From Isoetes taiwanensis (taxonomy: Eukaryota; Streptophyta; Lycopodiopsida; Isoetales; Isoetaceae), in contig JAJEKV010000016.1 in the NCBI GenBank assembly GCA_021234155.1, positions 18,534,698 through 18,598,697 on the forward strand: a stretch of DNA of 64,000 bases, in the 5' to 3' direction. Both the position numbers and the translations under genes were made by a program. Of this stretch, positions 21,153 through 30,261 are shown one piece after another; position 1 is the first letter of the stretch, and each line of letters starts with the position of its first letter. The notes under the pieces were generated by a model. It saw only the letters and a program-made list of their open reading frames with translations. It searched no databases and was not told the origin of the DNA.

Positions 21153-21385
21153 TAAAATGGACTCTTGACGAGGCACGCTATCTCACCACCCAACCACGAG
21201 CCCTCAGCTATGACACAGCTGCCCCAGAGCTCTCCCCCGAGCTACTATATAGCATGCACGCCCCCCTTTGGTCCTCCTTTGGACCAAAGGCCCTCTTTGG
21301 ACCATACGGCCCCTTTTGGACCAAAAGCCCTCTTTGGACCTTAGGGCCCCTTTTGGACTAAAGGCCACGTCCTTGGCATATAGCA
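21153..21385 (-). repeat. 5' LTR of gypsy element B, 233 bp
   Basis: The reverse complement runs TGCTATATGCCAAGG to GAGTCCATTTTA, the same length and nearly the same sequence as the LTR at 12574-12806. It is flanked outside by CCGGA (minus-strand reading of 21386-21390), the same pentamer that follows the other LTR. About five substitutions in 233 bp indicate a fairly recent insertion. Confidence 0.93.
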
Positions 21386-21579
21386 TCCGGCATCAAGAAT
21401 CTTGGCATAAACAATAGCACAAGGTTTTACAGAAATGGTGTTGGAGCTATCCACCGTAACTGGATCAAGCGACGGAATTTCGGTAAGCAGAGATCCAGTG
21501 AGGCGAAGAGGGGATCCATTTAAATGCACCACTTTGCTTTGCAGATCTCCATCTTCCGGCGTTAAATTGTATTCATATC
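21386..21579 (-). pseudogene. Last exon of a heparanase-like (GH79) gene, interrupted by gypsy element B
   Basis: The minus strand reads YEYNLTPEDGDLQSKVVHLN, GSPLRLTGSLLTEIPSLDPV, TVDSSNTISVKPCAIVYAKI and LDAG. This matches the C-terminal beta-domain of plant heparanase-like proteins (xYHLTxKDGxLxSxxVxLNGxPLxLT, then xIPSLxPV, then an I-x-V-x-P-x-S/A-I-x-F/Y block). A splice acceptor (CCCTAG) precedes it at about 21580. The gypsy target duplication starts in the final codons. The remaining codons, G-V-Q-A-C, are at 12807. I could not find upstream exons to 23.9 kb, so the gene may have been a fragment already. Confidence 0.75.
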
Positions 21580-21599
21580 TCTCTCTGTTCTAGGGCCTT

Positions 21600-23890
21600 T
21601 TTGATCCCCGGCCTGCAACCCTTTCCAATATGTGAATTAATTTCCTTGATATGCTTTCTTGCATCGAAATAGAGATTTCTACATCATACTGTGCAATGTT
21701 GCTTAGATTTATAAATACTGCTGCGAATCCACCTTGCGCAAAAAAAAAAAAGGGAAATTCCTGCCCGATTGGATCAAAATGGAAATTTTAATGCATTTTG
21801 ATTGAATTCTTAATGGATTGTAGATTTTTTACCTTTAATTCTTTCAGGCAATGTGTACATGCTCTCAGATATGGAGCTTCTGTTACATCAGAATGCAATA
21901 CGACAGTGCCCATTATTTTTTTCCACAGCAAGGCTCTGGAAAAGGATGAAAATATTGAATAATCCAAGTTTTCTGCCGGATTTGAAGCTTACGCATAGTA
22001 ATTTGGATTGGGCTGAAAATTTACAATGTCTTCCCTACGCCGCTTGACATAGCCATCCTAATAACAAAAAAATACTTCATATACTGATCGGCCTGACAGA
22101 ACTCAATTCCATGGCTTGTCTTGCCGCAGAGATCTTCATCAGGGAATTTGTCTGTGATGACAACATGCACGGGCTTTATGCAGGACAAGATTTAGGCCGG
22201 GAGAAAACTCAGGCCATCCTTTGTGCAGATATAACTTTAGGTTATTTTGAATAGCTTTTTTTGTGTAGATGCTTGATATTGTTGCAAATACTGCTCAAAT
22301 CAGACAAATATGGCAGGAGAAATAGGTTTATTGCAACTCTTTTGGATTCCATAAGCTGGAATCAAATGCCTTGAAATAGTATGGACTTCAACATTCGTTT
22401 AGATACAGAATAGTCTACCCATTCAGAACAATTTTAAAAAAGGGGGATTTTGGTTGTTGCTCTTTGTGCCTCCAAGAAACAACATTGTTGTCTAGTTTTA
22501 CAAGAAATATCCTCTGTTTTAGAATGTGTTAGTGATTGCGCCATCACACTTGCACTGTCTTGCTTTTTGTCCGAGATGATATTTCATTTTTTGGAGCTTG
22601 GCACCATCAAACTTGCACTGTTTCCTTTTTGTTCGAGATGATATTTCATTTTGCGGAGCTTTTTGAAAATTAGAATGGGGGACACCTTGAGGAGTGCACG
22701 CAAAGATACCAAGTATGCTTTCAATTTTTTGGCTATGTGTGGGTTCAATTCCCAAGAAGCCGTTTACTCGTAGTCTTTTTTATTGCTTAAAAAAATGTAC
22801 TTCTGTATTCATTAAGGTTAACCATTATGAGAAGTTGAGGTGTGAGCTCCTGTAGTAATTTCCTTCTGTGTTGTTGCATTTTTTTTATTACAAAAATTAA
22901 AAAGTGGCACTTCCTTTTCTTCAAAAAAAAAAAAAAAAAACTAGCAAAAAGCACACCAGAAGGTTTTGGCAAGGTATTGTTTTCTAAAAAATAGCTAGAA
23001 TTGATTAAGATTTTTTTCTTTCAAGTTGTTGAAGTTTTAAGAAGATCTTGTTTACAAAGAAATGTCTGAGACTTTTTTCCCTTCGACTTCCTAAGTTTTG
23101 ATGTCGTCTTGTTTCTTTAAAAATAGTTAGGATTGATAAATGGTTCTACCAAAGTTGTCCAGTCATACATGTGGACGAAATTGTATTCACAACCCTGTAG
23201 TATAATAATGCAACAATATAACAATGCAACAAAGACTAAATTATAACAGATTCTATATCTTGTGTTGCTCCTACTAATTTCTTAACAAACATGAGACTGG
23301 GATGATTCATAACTTCACACAAGCTGAAGATATATATGGAAACATGCAAGCTTTCTTATGCATCTGCAAACTTATATGTGCATAGACTTACCAACTTTTC
23401 ATAAGTTTCTTTGATATATAGCTTTTTCCGATATTTTCCTCTCAAGATATTTTCCTCTCAAGACACCTGAGACCTCTAGAATTACCACATAAGGTTCCAC
23501 TAAGGAAAGCATAGAATATCTCATATCATAAACTTACTTCCATGTAAGAAATACTTATGTCCTTTAGTTTTTCAAAATTGCCATTTAATCTCAATAATAA
23601 TTGCCATTTGTGAATGGCTTTTAACTTTAAGATGACCTAGATCAGATCTAGATGCTCAGGATAATGCACATCCCTTGTAGATGAACCAAGCTTCAATATC
23701 ATTCAGATCATACGAGAATGGTTTCTAACTTTCAAGAATGAAGGTAAACACTGCCCAAGCACAATCATATAATCTTGAGGGCATATATAAATGGCCCTTT
23801 AACCTTCAGATGAACCTTACGCAGATTAAACCAAATTTAATCTTCAATGCAAAATAATCAATATTCAAGCATGATCCATATCATAATTTA
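21600..23890. other. No recognisable gene
   Basis: AT-rich sequence with A-runs at 21740 and 22924-22941 that look like retroposon tails. A plus-strand frame around 22085-22250 (TELNSMACLAAEIFIREFVC, CDDNMHGLYAGQDLGREKTQ) is suggestively protein-like but I cannot assign it. A near-duplicate segment (GCACCATCAAACTTGCACTG and TCCGAGATGATATTTCATTTT) recurs at 22540-22590 and 22600-22650. GGTTCAATTCCC at 22742 resembles a Pol III B box without a convincing partner. Confidence 0.4.
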
Positions 23891-23897
23891 ACCATTA

Positions 23898-24143
23898 TCA
23901 AAATTTGTAGACTGCCTTGTCTCGAGAAAGCAAGTTGTATTCAGGCTCTTCAACCATTGGACCCTGAAGATCTAGCCGCCGAGCAATTTTCCAAGCTTCT
24001 GTGATCTGCTGGGCAGTCCATTCAGTAGTGCCCCAGTAAAAAGCCCAACCATTGTCTATGATAAAATTCATAGCCCTAACAGTTTCTTCAACATGGGTAG
24101 AAATATCAGGCCTGTGGGCAAACAATATATCCACATAATACAT
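23898..24143 (-). pseudogene. KAB1-type aldo-keto reductase, second fragment
   Basis: Reads YVDILFAHRPDISTHVEETV, RAMNFIIDNGWAFYWGTTEW and TAQQITEAWKIARRLDLQGP, then MVEEPEYNLLSRDK. These are the middle strands and helices of the NADPH-dependent voltage-gated potassium channel beta-subunit family, including the H-R-P-D and G-W-A-F-Y-W-G-T motifs. After RDK the sequence departs from the family (AVYKF, stop), so the C-terminal third is missing. I found no further exon below 23898. Confidence 0.85.
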
Positions 24144-24258
24144 GGTTGCTTGAAATTACTGGGTTTTTTGGCTACTTTTATATCCTGTAAAAACTCTCTG
24201 ATATTTTTGAAGCGGCGCCGCCAAGTCTTCTCTGCTTTGTGCGGTTTCCTTTTCCTCA

Positions 24259-24473
24259 ACAAGGTTTCCTCAACAAGTTTTCTCTGCTCGCAGCAGAAGA
24301 TCCGCCGGACTTATGAATCTGCACTTGTTCTGCGGTTTCCTCAACAAGTTTCCTCTGCTCGCAGCAGAAGATCCGCCGGACTTATGAATCTGCACTTGTT
24401 CTGCGGTTTCCTCAACAAGTTCCCTCTGCTCGCAGCAGAAAAAGATCCCCGGACTTATGAATCTGCACTTGTT
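24259..24473. repeat. Tandem repeat, three units of about 71 bp
   Basis: Units start at about 24259, 24330 and 24401. Each contains TCCTCAACAAGT, CTCTGCTCGCAGCAGAAGA, CCGGACTTATGAATCTGCAC and TTGTT. Inside each, TGCTCGCAGCA is a small hairpin. The third unit has a two-base insertion (AAAAAGATCC). Confidence 0.9.
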
Positions 24474-24784
24474 CTGTTTCTATTTGTTTCTACGTTTCAG
24501 ATTTGGAGCAGATTTGCTGACCCAGAGCTTCAACATGCCGAGAAAAAATTGGATTTTATGCCCTCCTCCGGATTAAGCTCACGTTTTTCTGTTATATATC
24601 TGTATTTGGAGCCCTATTCATGCTTTTTATACTCCACCATAGCTCCTGCCCAACGAAGCTCTTCCGCCATAGCCACTGCCGTTGCCGCTGCCACTGCCGC
24701 CATAGCTCTTCCGCCATAGCCGAGATCAAAACACGTGGCGAAATGTCAATGGACGTAATTTCAAGCAACCATGTATTACGTCCA

Positions 24785-24901
24785 GTAATTTTCGATGGGG
24801 AGACCATTCAGCGATTAATAAAAAGTGCCCGGCTGGCTCCGCCACCGGGCGGAGCCGCCGGGCACTTTACACTGCGTAATGGGTCTCCTACTGAAAATTA
24901 C
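24785..24901. mobile_element. 117-bp palindromic MITE
   Basis: Starts GTAATTTTCGATGGGGAGAC and, in reverse complement, GTAATTTTCAGTAGGAGACC. The centre is a nearly perfect hairpin, AAAGTGCCCGGC-T-GGCTCCGCC with GGCGGAGCC-GCCGGGCACTTT, separated by four bases. The whole element can fold into one stem. No clear target duplication is seen. Confidence 0.7.
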
Positions 24902-25257
24902 CTAGTACATAATCCATATCCAACTGTTTCAGAGAAGCTTCTGTGCCTTCAATAATATGTTTTCTAGACAAGCCCTTGTCATTAGGACCAGGACCACCCC
25001 AGAAAATTTTGGTGGTAACAAAGTCTGACCTTTTCCAACCTATCTCTTTAAAACAATGGCCCGTGATTTCTTCTGCACGGCCATTTGCATAGACCTCTGC
25101 GTTACTCGAAAAAATTAAATCCTGCTTCTCTGCATCGGGTGAGGAGGGCCTTTGCATCTTTGAAATCCAACTGATTTCCAAAACTAACCCATGATCCATA
25201 GCCAAGGGCACTAACCTTGAAGCCGTTTTTGCCCAGATGCCTATATTGCATTTGCAT
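24902..25257 (-). pseudogene. KAB1-type aldo-keto reductase, N-terminal fragment
   Basis: Start ATG at 25255-25257. Reads [48 protein letters not shown]. One extra base near 25104 creates a TAA where DNAEVY is expected. In the next frame it continues [66 protein letters not shown]. The family is the plant potassium-channel beta subunit (cytosolic, NADPH-binding TIM barrel). The D of the catalytic D-x3-Y is hit by the frameshift. About 118 residues run without an intron. The fragment ends at the MITE border. Confidence 0.88.
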
Positions 25258-27619
25258 GCCGCCCTTCTATTTGGATGGATTTGCCATGCATGTCAATCAG
25301 AAGGTTTCCAAAAATCTATCTCATCCGAGTCCAATATGGATAATGTATTGGAATGTACTTACCTTCTGAAAAAGCTTTACGATTTGCAAAACTGCCAAGG
25401 AGAAATGGAATATTTCAACTACTCGGAGTCTGCTTGGAATATTGATTCTGCGTCAATGTAAAGATTTTCAGTCGAATCCATGGCTGGAATAGAATGAAGT
25501 CCCCATTATGAACAAGCATGCAAGATTCGTGTAGAACTTTAGAGACTCTGTGGGCAGATAACTTACCGCAGCCAAACAGGAAGGAATACCACCAACAGAA
25601 GCGAAAGGAGGTTGGGGGACGACGACAACAGCGCGACCTATTCACAAAGTTCGATGGAGGGCACAACAAAGGAAGTCAATACCACAAGCCTGATGCAAGA
25701 AGAAGTTATGCTTTGACCCTTTCCATCTCCGTATCCAATTTTTTTCCGATTTTCTAATTTCCCTGGCCTTAGATTTGCGAAAGCAGAGATCCGATGGTGC
25801 AAAATAAGCCACATCAGATTTTGATGACATGGAAATTACACGTGGATAGGCTAGAATTTGAGGAAAGGCTGTAGGCCCGGTAGGGCTGGTGTAAAAAAAA
25901 AAAAAAAAAAAGGTTAACCATTATGTATTCAATGAATGATATAACTTTTTTAAGGCATATTCTTGTATTGTTGGTATTCCAGTTTTAGAGTTTCTATCAT
26001 AGTGGCTAGGATTTAGCTTTAGATGGAATATTCCAGATAGTCCTAGCCCAAAGGGCCAAGATTTAGCCATAATGCATGAAAAAATGACATAACATAAGGA
26101 AAAGGATAGCCAAGAGGATAGCCCAAAAGTGCAAAAAAAATATATATACAAGAAACTTATCGCGGCGGCCAAGGCCGCCGCGAATGTTTCTCTTCCCCAA
26201 CTCGTCTATACATGGTAGAACATGCAGAATTTGAACCTGCATTTTTTTGCCTTGTGTTCAGTGCTCGCACGATTGAAGGATATTGACCATAACGACTCGT
26301 TACCAAAGATGTTTTGTATTAAATCAAAAGAATCTAAGTTCTGAACATGCAAAAATTGAACTGTGTTTGAGCATGGGGAATTCTAACCTCCGTAGTTTCC
26401 AATATATCTATACAAAATGGTTATTCAAAATGCACACGAATAAAACATGACCCATTAACCCAATAGCTTTCCATATGGTAAGAACGAATTTATGATATGC
26501 ATCATGGAGATGGATGAATTTTTACTGGCTGTTTTATTCTTAAAGTACTGGCTGAATGATCAGAGAAATAACTGAAAAGAGTCTTTGGATGATCCTCAAG
26601 GGCAGCAAAAGGCAAAGTCGTGGGAGTCCTGTGGATTTCGCAAAAGGCGATCCCCGTGGGGAGTCCCGCGGAATAGACAATCCATTTTATTCCTGAATTG
26701 CCATTTGCCATTTTGCCCCAAGCCCATCTTCGCCAGGCCCCCTATGCCTTCCCTCCATATTATAAAGATTGAGGTCAAATTGTAATTACATATGCACCAC
26801 TTCAGGCAATAGCATTTAACTCCTTGCTCGTAGTAGTTACGTGGAAAATTTGAAATTGCCTTTTCTTTACTATCAACCTCCCATCCCATGGAATGGTATC
26901 ACAACTCAAATCTACTTATTTAAAATAGTGTTGGCCCATCTTAGTCAAGAAGCTTATAGCTCACTCGTGTTGATGCAGCTTGTACAAAAAAAGTGTTTGT
27001 TGCAACTGCTTTAGCCTATGGTATATTAGAATTTATAGAGCAAGGTGAACCGTTAATGCAATTTCGGCATGCTTGACAAAATTTGATTTCGTTAACTAGT
27101 TAACGTAGTTTTTAGCATGCTTCACCATTTGATTTCGTTAACTATTTACCACACCGACTATTTCATTATCCGCTTACCACAATCGGGCTATGAAAATGTT
27201 GAATGGCTTGATTGTTGGAAAGTTGTGATGTAATCGATCAATTAACCCGGTTTGCTAGAATGTAACGTTGCATTAACTTGTGCAAAATATAATGACATTG
27301 CAAAATGGACAGAAAATTGAGCTCAACATTGTTATAAATTTGAAGGCATATCAATTTGAACTATCCTTATATGTGAGACATTTTGGCGCGAGAATTGAGA
27401 TCGAGATCTCAAAATGAGTCCGCCACGCAAAGGCTTAAACAATCCCATCTAATGTTCAATATTTACCAGACAAATCCACATTTTCCATAACACCATCTAT
27501 CTGTGACAAATTCACATTTTCCATAACACCATCTATCTGGAGTCCACTCCACTTTCAATAATCTGCCAGTAGATGGCCATCATATCATGCTCCAATGTTG
27601 GCACCTGCTGCTAGGGTAT
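25258..27619. other. No recognisable gene upstream of the reductase pseudogene
   Basis: The first 550 bases may be the old 5' flank. An A-run at 25893-25911 followed by GGTTAACCATTATG resembles sequence at 22817-22830, so both may be ends of one retroposon family. At 26195-26260 the minus strand shows GCAGGTTCAAATTCTGC, like a tRNA T-arm. A 36-bp tandem repeat lies at 27469-27539. No convincing coding region. Confidence 0.4.
26161..26182. repeat. Perfect GC palindrome
   Basis: CGCGGCGGCC-AA-GGCCGCCGCG: two 10-base arms around two bases, all G/C, inside AT-rich DNA (an ATATATATAC run precedes it). It resembles the GC core of the MITE at 24785-24901. Confidence 0.85.
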
Positions 27620-30261
27620 TTAACACTAGAGTTGTCCCTTGATGGACCATAAATGGTTCATTTGTACAGTTCGCTTTAAAATTCATATAAAATAAATGAC
27701 ATAAAATTTAGTTAAACCCTTTCTACATGTTAATATATGGCAGTTATGTTGCACAGAAAAAATAGTTAAAAATGCATATACCCCCAAAATTGAAAGTTAT
27801 GTGTAGGTAAATCAAGGGGGATCAAGTCCAGTTTGCTTCATGTTTACATAATGTAAAACTGTCTCAATAAAAGGATTTTTTTGATTTTTTTCATTATAAT
27901 GGTATTTTTCTATACGAGATAAGAATTAATACACAAAAAACCTTGTTCCAATCCGATGTCTAGAAAGGAAGATATAGTCAGTCAAACATGACAGGGTCAA
28001 AACAGTTTTCTCTCTTCTGTGGACCAATAATGGTTCCCAGAAGGCTGTTTCAATTAAAATTCTATAACTTTTGCATGAAAATGATTTTTTACTTCAAATT
28101 TGGTATATAAGTAGTTGACTAATTGGTCCATGCATAAAAAATATTTGTTGGGCTGTAATTTGAAGCTTCAGCTTTAACTTATAATAACACTTTTAAGTAA
28201 CTTTTAATTGATGTCTATTTTGTTATATTTGAAAGAAATTTATTGAAATAGTATGTCATTGAAAAAATAATATATGAATGCTTGTATGGATATGAAACCA
28301 ATGAAAAAACAAGTAAAGAAAAAGAGCAAAAAGCACGATCATGATAAATCAATAAAGGTTTCTGTACATAAGACCATTACTGGTCCACAGGTTCATTTTA
28401 AATCAATAACTTCTTTACCTTATTGGATCTCAAGCCGAATTTTAGGATATTAGTATTTCATGAGATCCTCTATCAATAAAAAATATCTATTGCTAGGTTT
28501 GGGCTAAAACTTTTAGTATTAGTTCCAAGTTATCATCAAATATTTTCCATATTTGATCTCCAAATTTGTGACTTGAAAATGAACTTCAAACACCATATTT
28601 CAAAGCTTCCCAAAGTTAAGATAGCAATGCAAGATGAACCAAGGAAAAATATGAAAAGATATACCTAAAGAAGATCAAGATAGACTGCTATGCGATGCCA
28701 ATTATTGGTCCACATGACCTCTCATTTAAAAGTTAAGAACATCATCATCTTAATCAATTCTTTAGAATATAGTTTATATCACATTATATATGATAACATT
28801 AGTTGATTAAGGAGGATTGTCTATCTAAAAAGTGATATCGGAGCACAAAAATTAAGTAGTTAAGGGCTACTTTGAATGTATGAGAAAGTCCACTTACACC
28901 TTTCAAAGATTATCTATAGACGATGAGAAATCATAATATCATTGTAGGGATCAAAATGAATAGAGCCAATGCAAATAAATAGAGCAATTTTCTCAATCCA
29001 ATTGGTTTAATCCTGGACCTATACATAGTCCATGCTTATTTATATTCAAATCTTGTATATAATATAGTATCCTAACATGAAATTTGAGATATATATTGCC
29101 AACAAAGGTTCAAATTTACAAAATTTATAGTCTATCATAAAAGTTGATCTACATGTACTATGGTCCTACTTAGACTACAATATTTTGGATCAGCCACACA
29201 TTGTCTAACTTTATAATAGTGGAAAGTAAGTAGGTTTCTTCATTTTTTTTCCTAATAAGACTACAACAAGGCTCTCAATATCCCTTTTTATCATACATTG
29301 CGCCATTTAAAAGGCTTATGGAAGAATTATAGTGCAATAAGTTAATTTTTGAGATGAACTAGAAAAACAGGTACGGAAAGTCTTTTGATCTATTTATTTA
29401 TAGTCATGGCTAAACTTCGTGATATTGCCCTCTATTCATCAATAACTATCACTACCTACATTATTGTTGAGTTTTAGACCTATAAAGGTATAATCAATGC
29501 ACTTTGGAACCTTTCTTTGTGTTCATCCTGTTATATTAGAGCTCGTTTAGATCTAGATAGTGCATGGTTATACCCTAGTTACACTATATTTATGTTGATA
29601 AAGTAAATTCCTACATAGAGTTGATTAGAATGCATCATTTACTATCCTTATGAGACTTATGGATGTGATTTATTGAGGCACTTTAACCCATATTTTTATT
29701 TTGAATTCTGTACAATAATTTCTTTAGTTAATAACGATACTAATAAAATATATAAACATAAAAAAAATTCTTTGGACTATAGGTTGCCTAGTTAAGGACT
29801 CATTGTCACAAAAATTAAGTCAAAATTTGTAATAATAAGAGAGAAATAATTCTTGAACCTCATGCAGCATTTTTAAGCAAAATAGGGTTTAGCGACTTCA
29901 ATTAAAATCAAATGATAGTGGCAAAACATGGAAACATGCAAATTGATAATACATCAATTAATTTCATATTTAGCAAGGTTCAGACACTTTTATGCTAGAA
30001 AATTGAAGAATGCAGTTCTAGAGTGCTGTAAAAACTGCCAAATTCTTCAAAGTTTGAACAATCATACCAATATAAAGGTGTATCCAATGGTCATGAAATT
30101 CTCACAGGTCGTTAAGAATCAAGTGGAGACTCAAATAGTGGTGGTATATTTTAAAATTAAAATTTATCTTGTGAGATATATTGGTTTAAGTGGCAGGGGG
30201 TATGGTGGACCATTTCTGAACCATGGACCAGAAATGGTCCCCGGGACAACTCTAGTGTTAA
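27620..30261. mobile_element. 2.63-kb AT-rich non-autonomous DNA element with TTAA target duplication
   Basis: The left end reads TTAA-CACTAGAGTTGTCCC (27620 on). The right end reads GGGACAACTCTAGTG-TTAA (to 30261), so 15-bp perfect terminal inverted repeats are flanked by TTAA on both sides. TTAA duplications are the signature of piggyBac-type transposition. The CACTA-like first bases would demand a 3-bp duplication, and the 3-bp flanks (TAA, TTA) do not match. There is no transposase frame. A 12-bp hairpin (GGACCATTTCTG, 30207-30218, with 30229-30240) sits next to the right end, and a related GGACCAT-AATGGT motif next to the left. Confidence 0.75.
27636..28740. repeat. Diverged tandem repeats of about 350 bp inside the TTAA element
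   Basis: A palindrome-like motif occurs at about 27643 (GGACCATAAATGGTTC), 28021 (GGACCAATAATGGTTCC), 28367 (GACCATTACTGGTCCAC) and 28696 (GCCAATTATTGGTCCAC). Each is followed about 20 bases later by a TTTAAAAT-like block. A second shared block, ATAAAAAATAT-T/C-T, then GGGCT, occurs at about 28137 and 28478. Spacing is 330-380 bp. Confidence 0.6.

Larger units (their letters stand above)
16985..21385 (-). mobile_element. Gypsy chromovirus element B, 5' half (5' LTR to integrase N-terminus)
   Basis: Reading the minus strand from 21385: LTR, primer binding site, gag, CCHC knuckle, protease, RT, RNase H, and integrase up to HFIPCSDKL at about 16985. There it stops abruptly in mid-domain. The missing integrase remainder, chromodomain and 3' LTR are on the plus strand at 11530-12806. 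A roughly 650-bp foreign insertion (about 17595-18240) splits the RNase H end. Several frameshifts and a stop in gag make it inactive. Confidence 0.93.
24136..24901. mobile_element. Composite insertion in the aldo-keto reductase locus
   Basis: It separates the two reductase fragments, which would otherwise meet at ...LDMDYV / YVDIL. It contains a 24-bp perfect inverted repeat (24136-24159 against 24755-24778), three tandem 71-bp units (24259-24473) and a 117-bp palindromic MITE (24785-24901). The left inverted-repeat arm overlaps reductase coding sequence, so part of the target seems to have been copied in reverse. I cannot assign it to a known superfamily. Confidence 0.6.

Noticed and set aside
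11325-21390. Two independent gypsy insertions
   Set aside because: The shared target duplication, equal LTR length, complementary truncation in integrase and a heparanase frame spanning the empty site all fit one insertion and an inversion.
22540-22660. Candidate SINE with B box GGTTCAATTCCC near 22742
   Set aside because: No credible A box at the right distance and no defined ends.
27624-30257. Assignment of the AT-rich element to the CACTA superfamily
   Set aside because: The termini start CACTA, but the flanking 3-bp sequences (TAA and TTA) are not a direct repeat, whereas TTAA is present on both sides.
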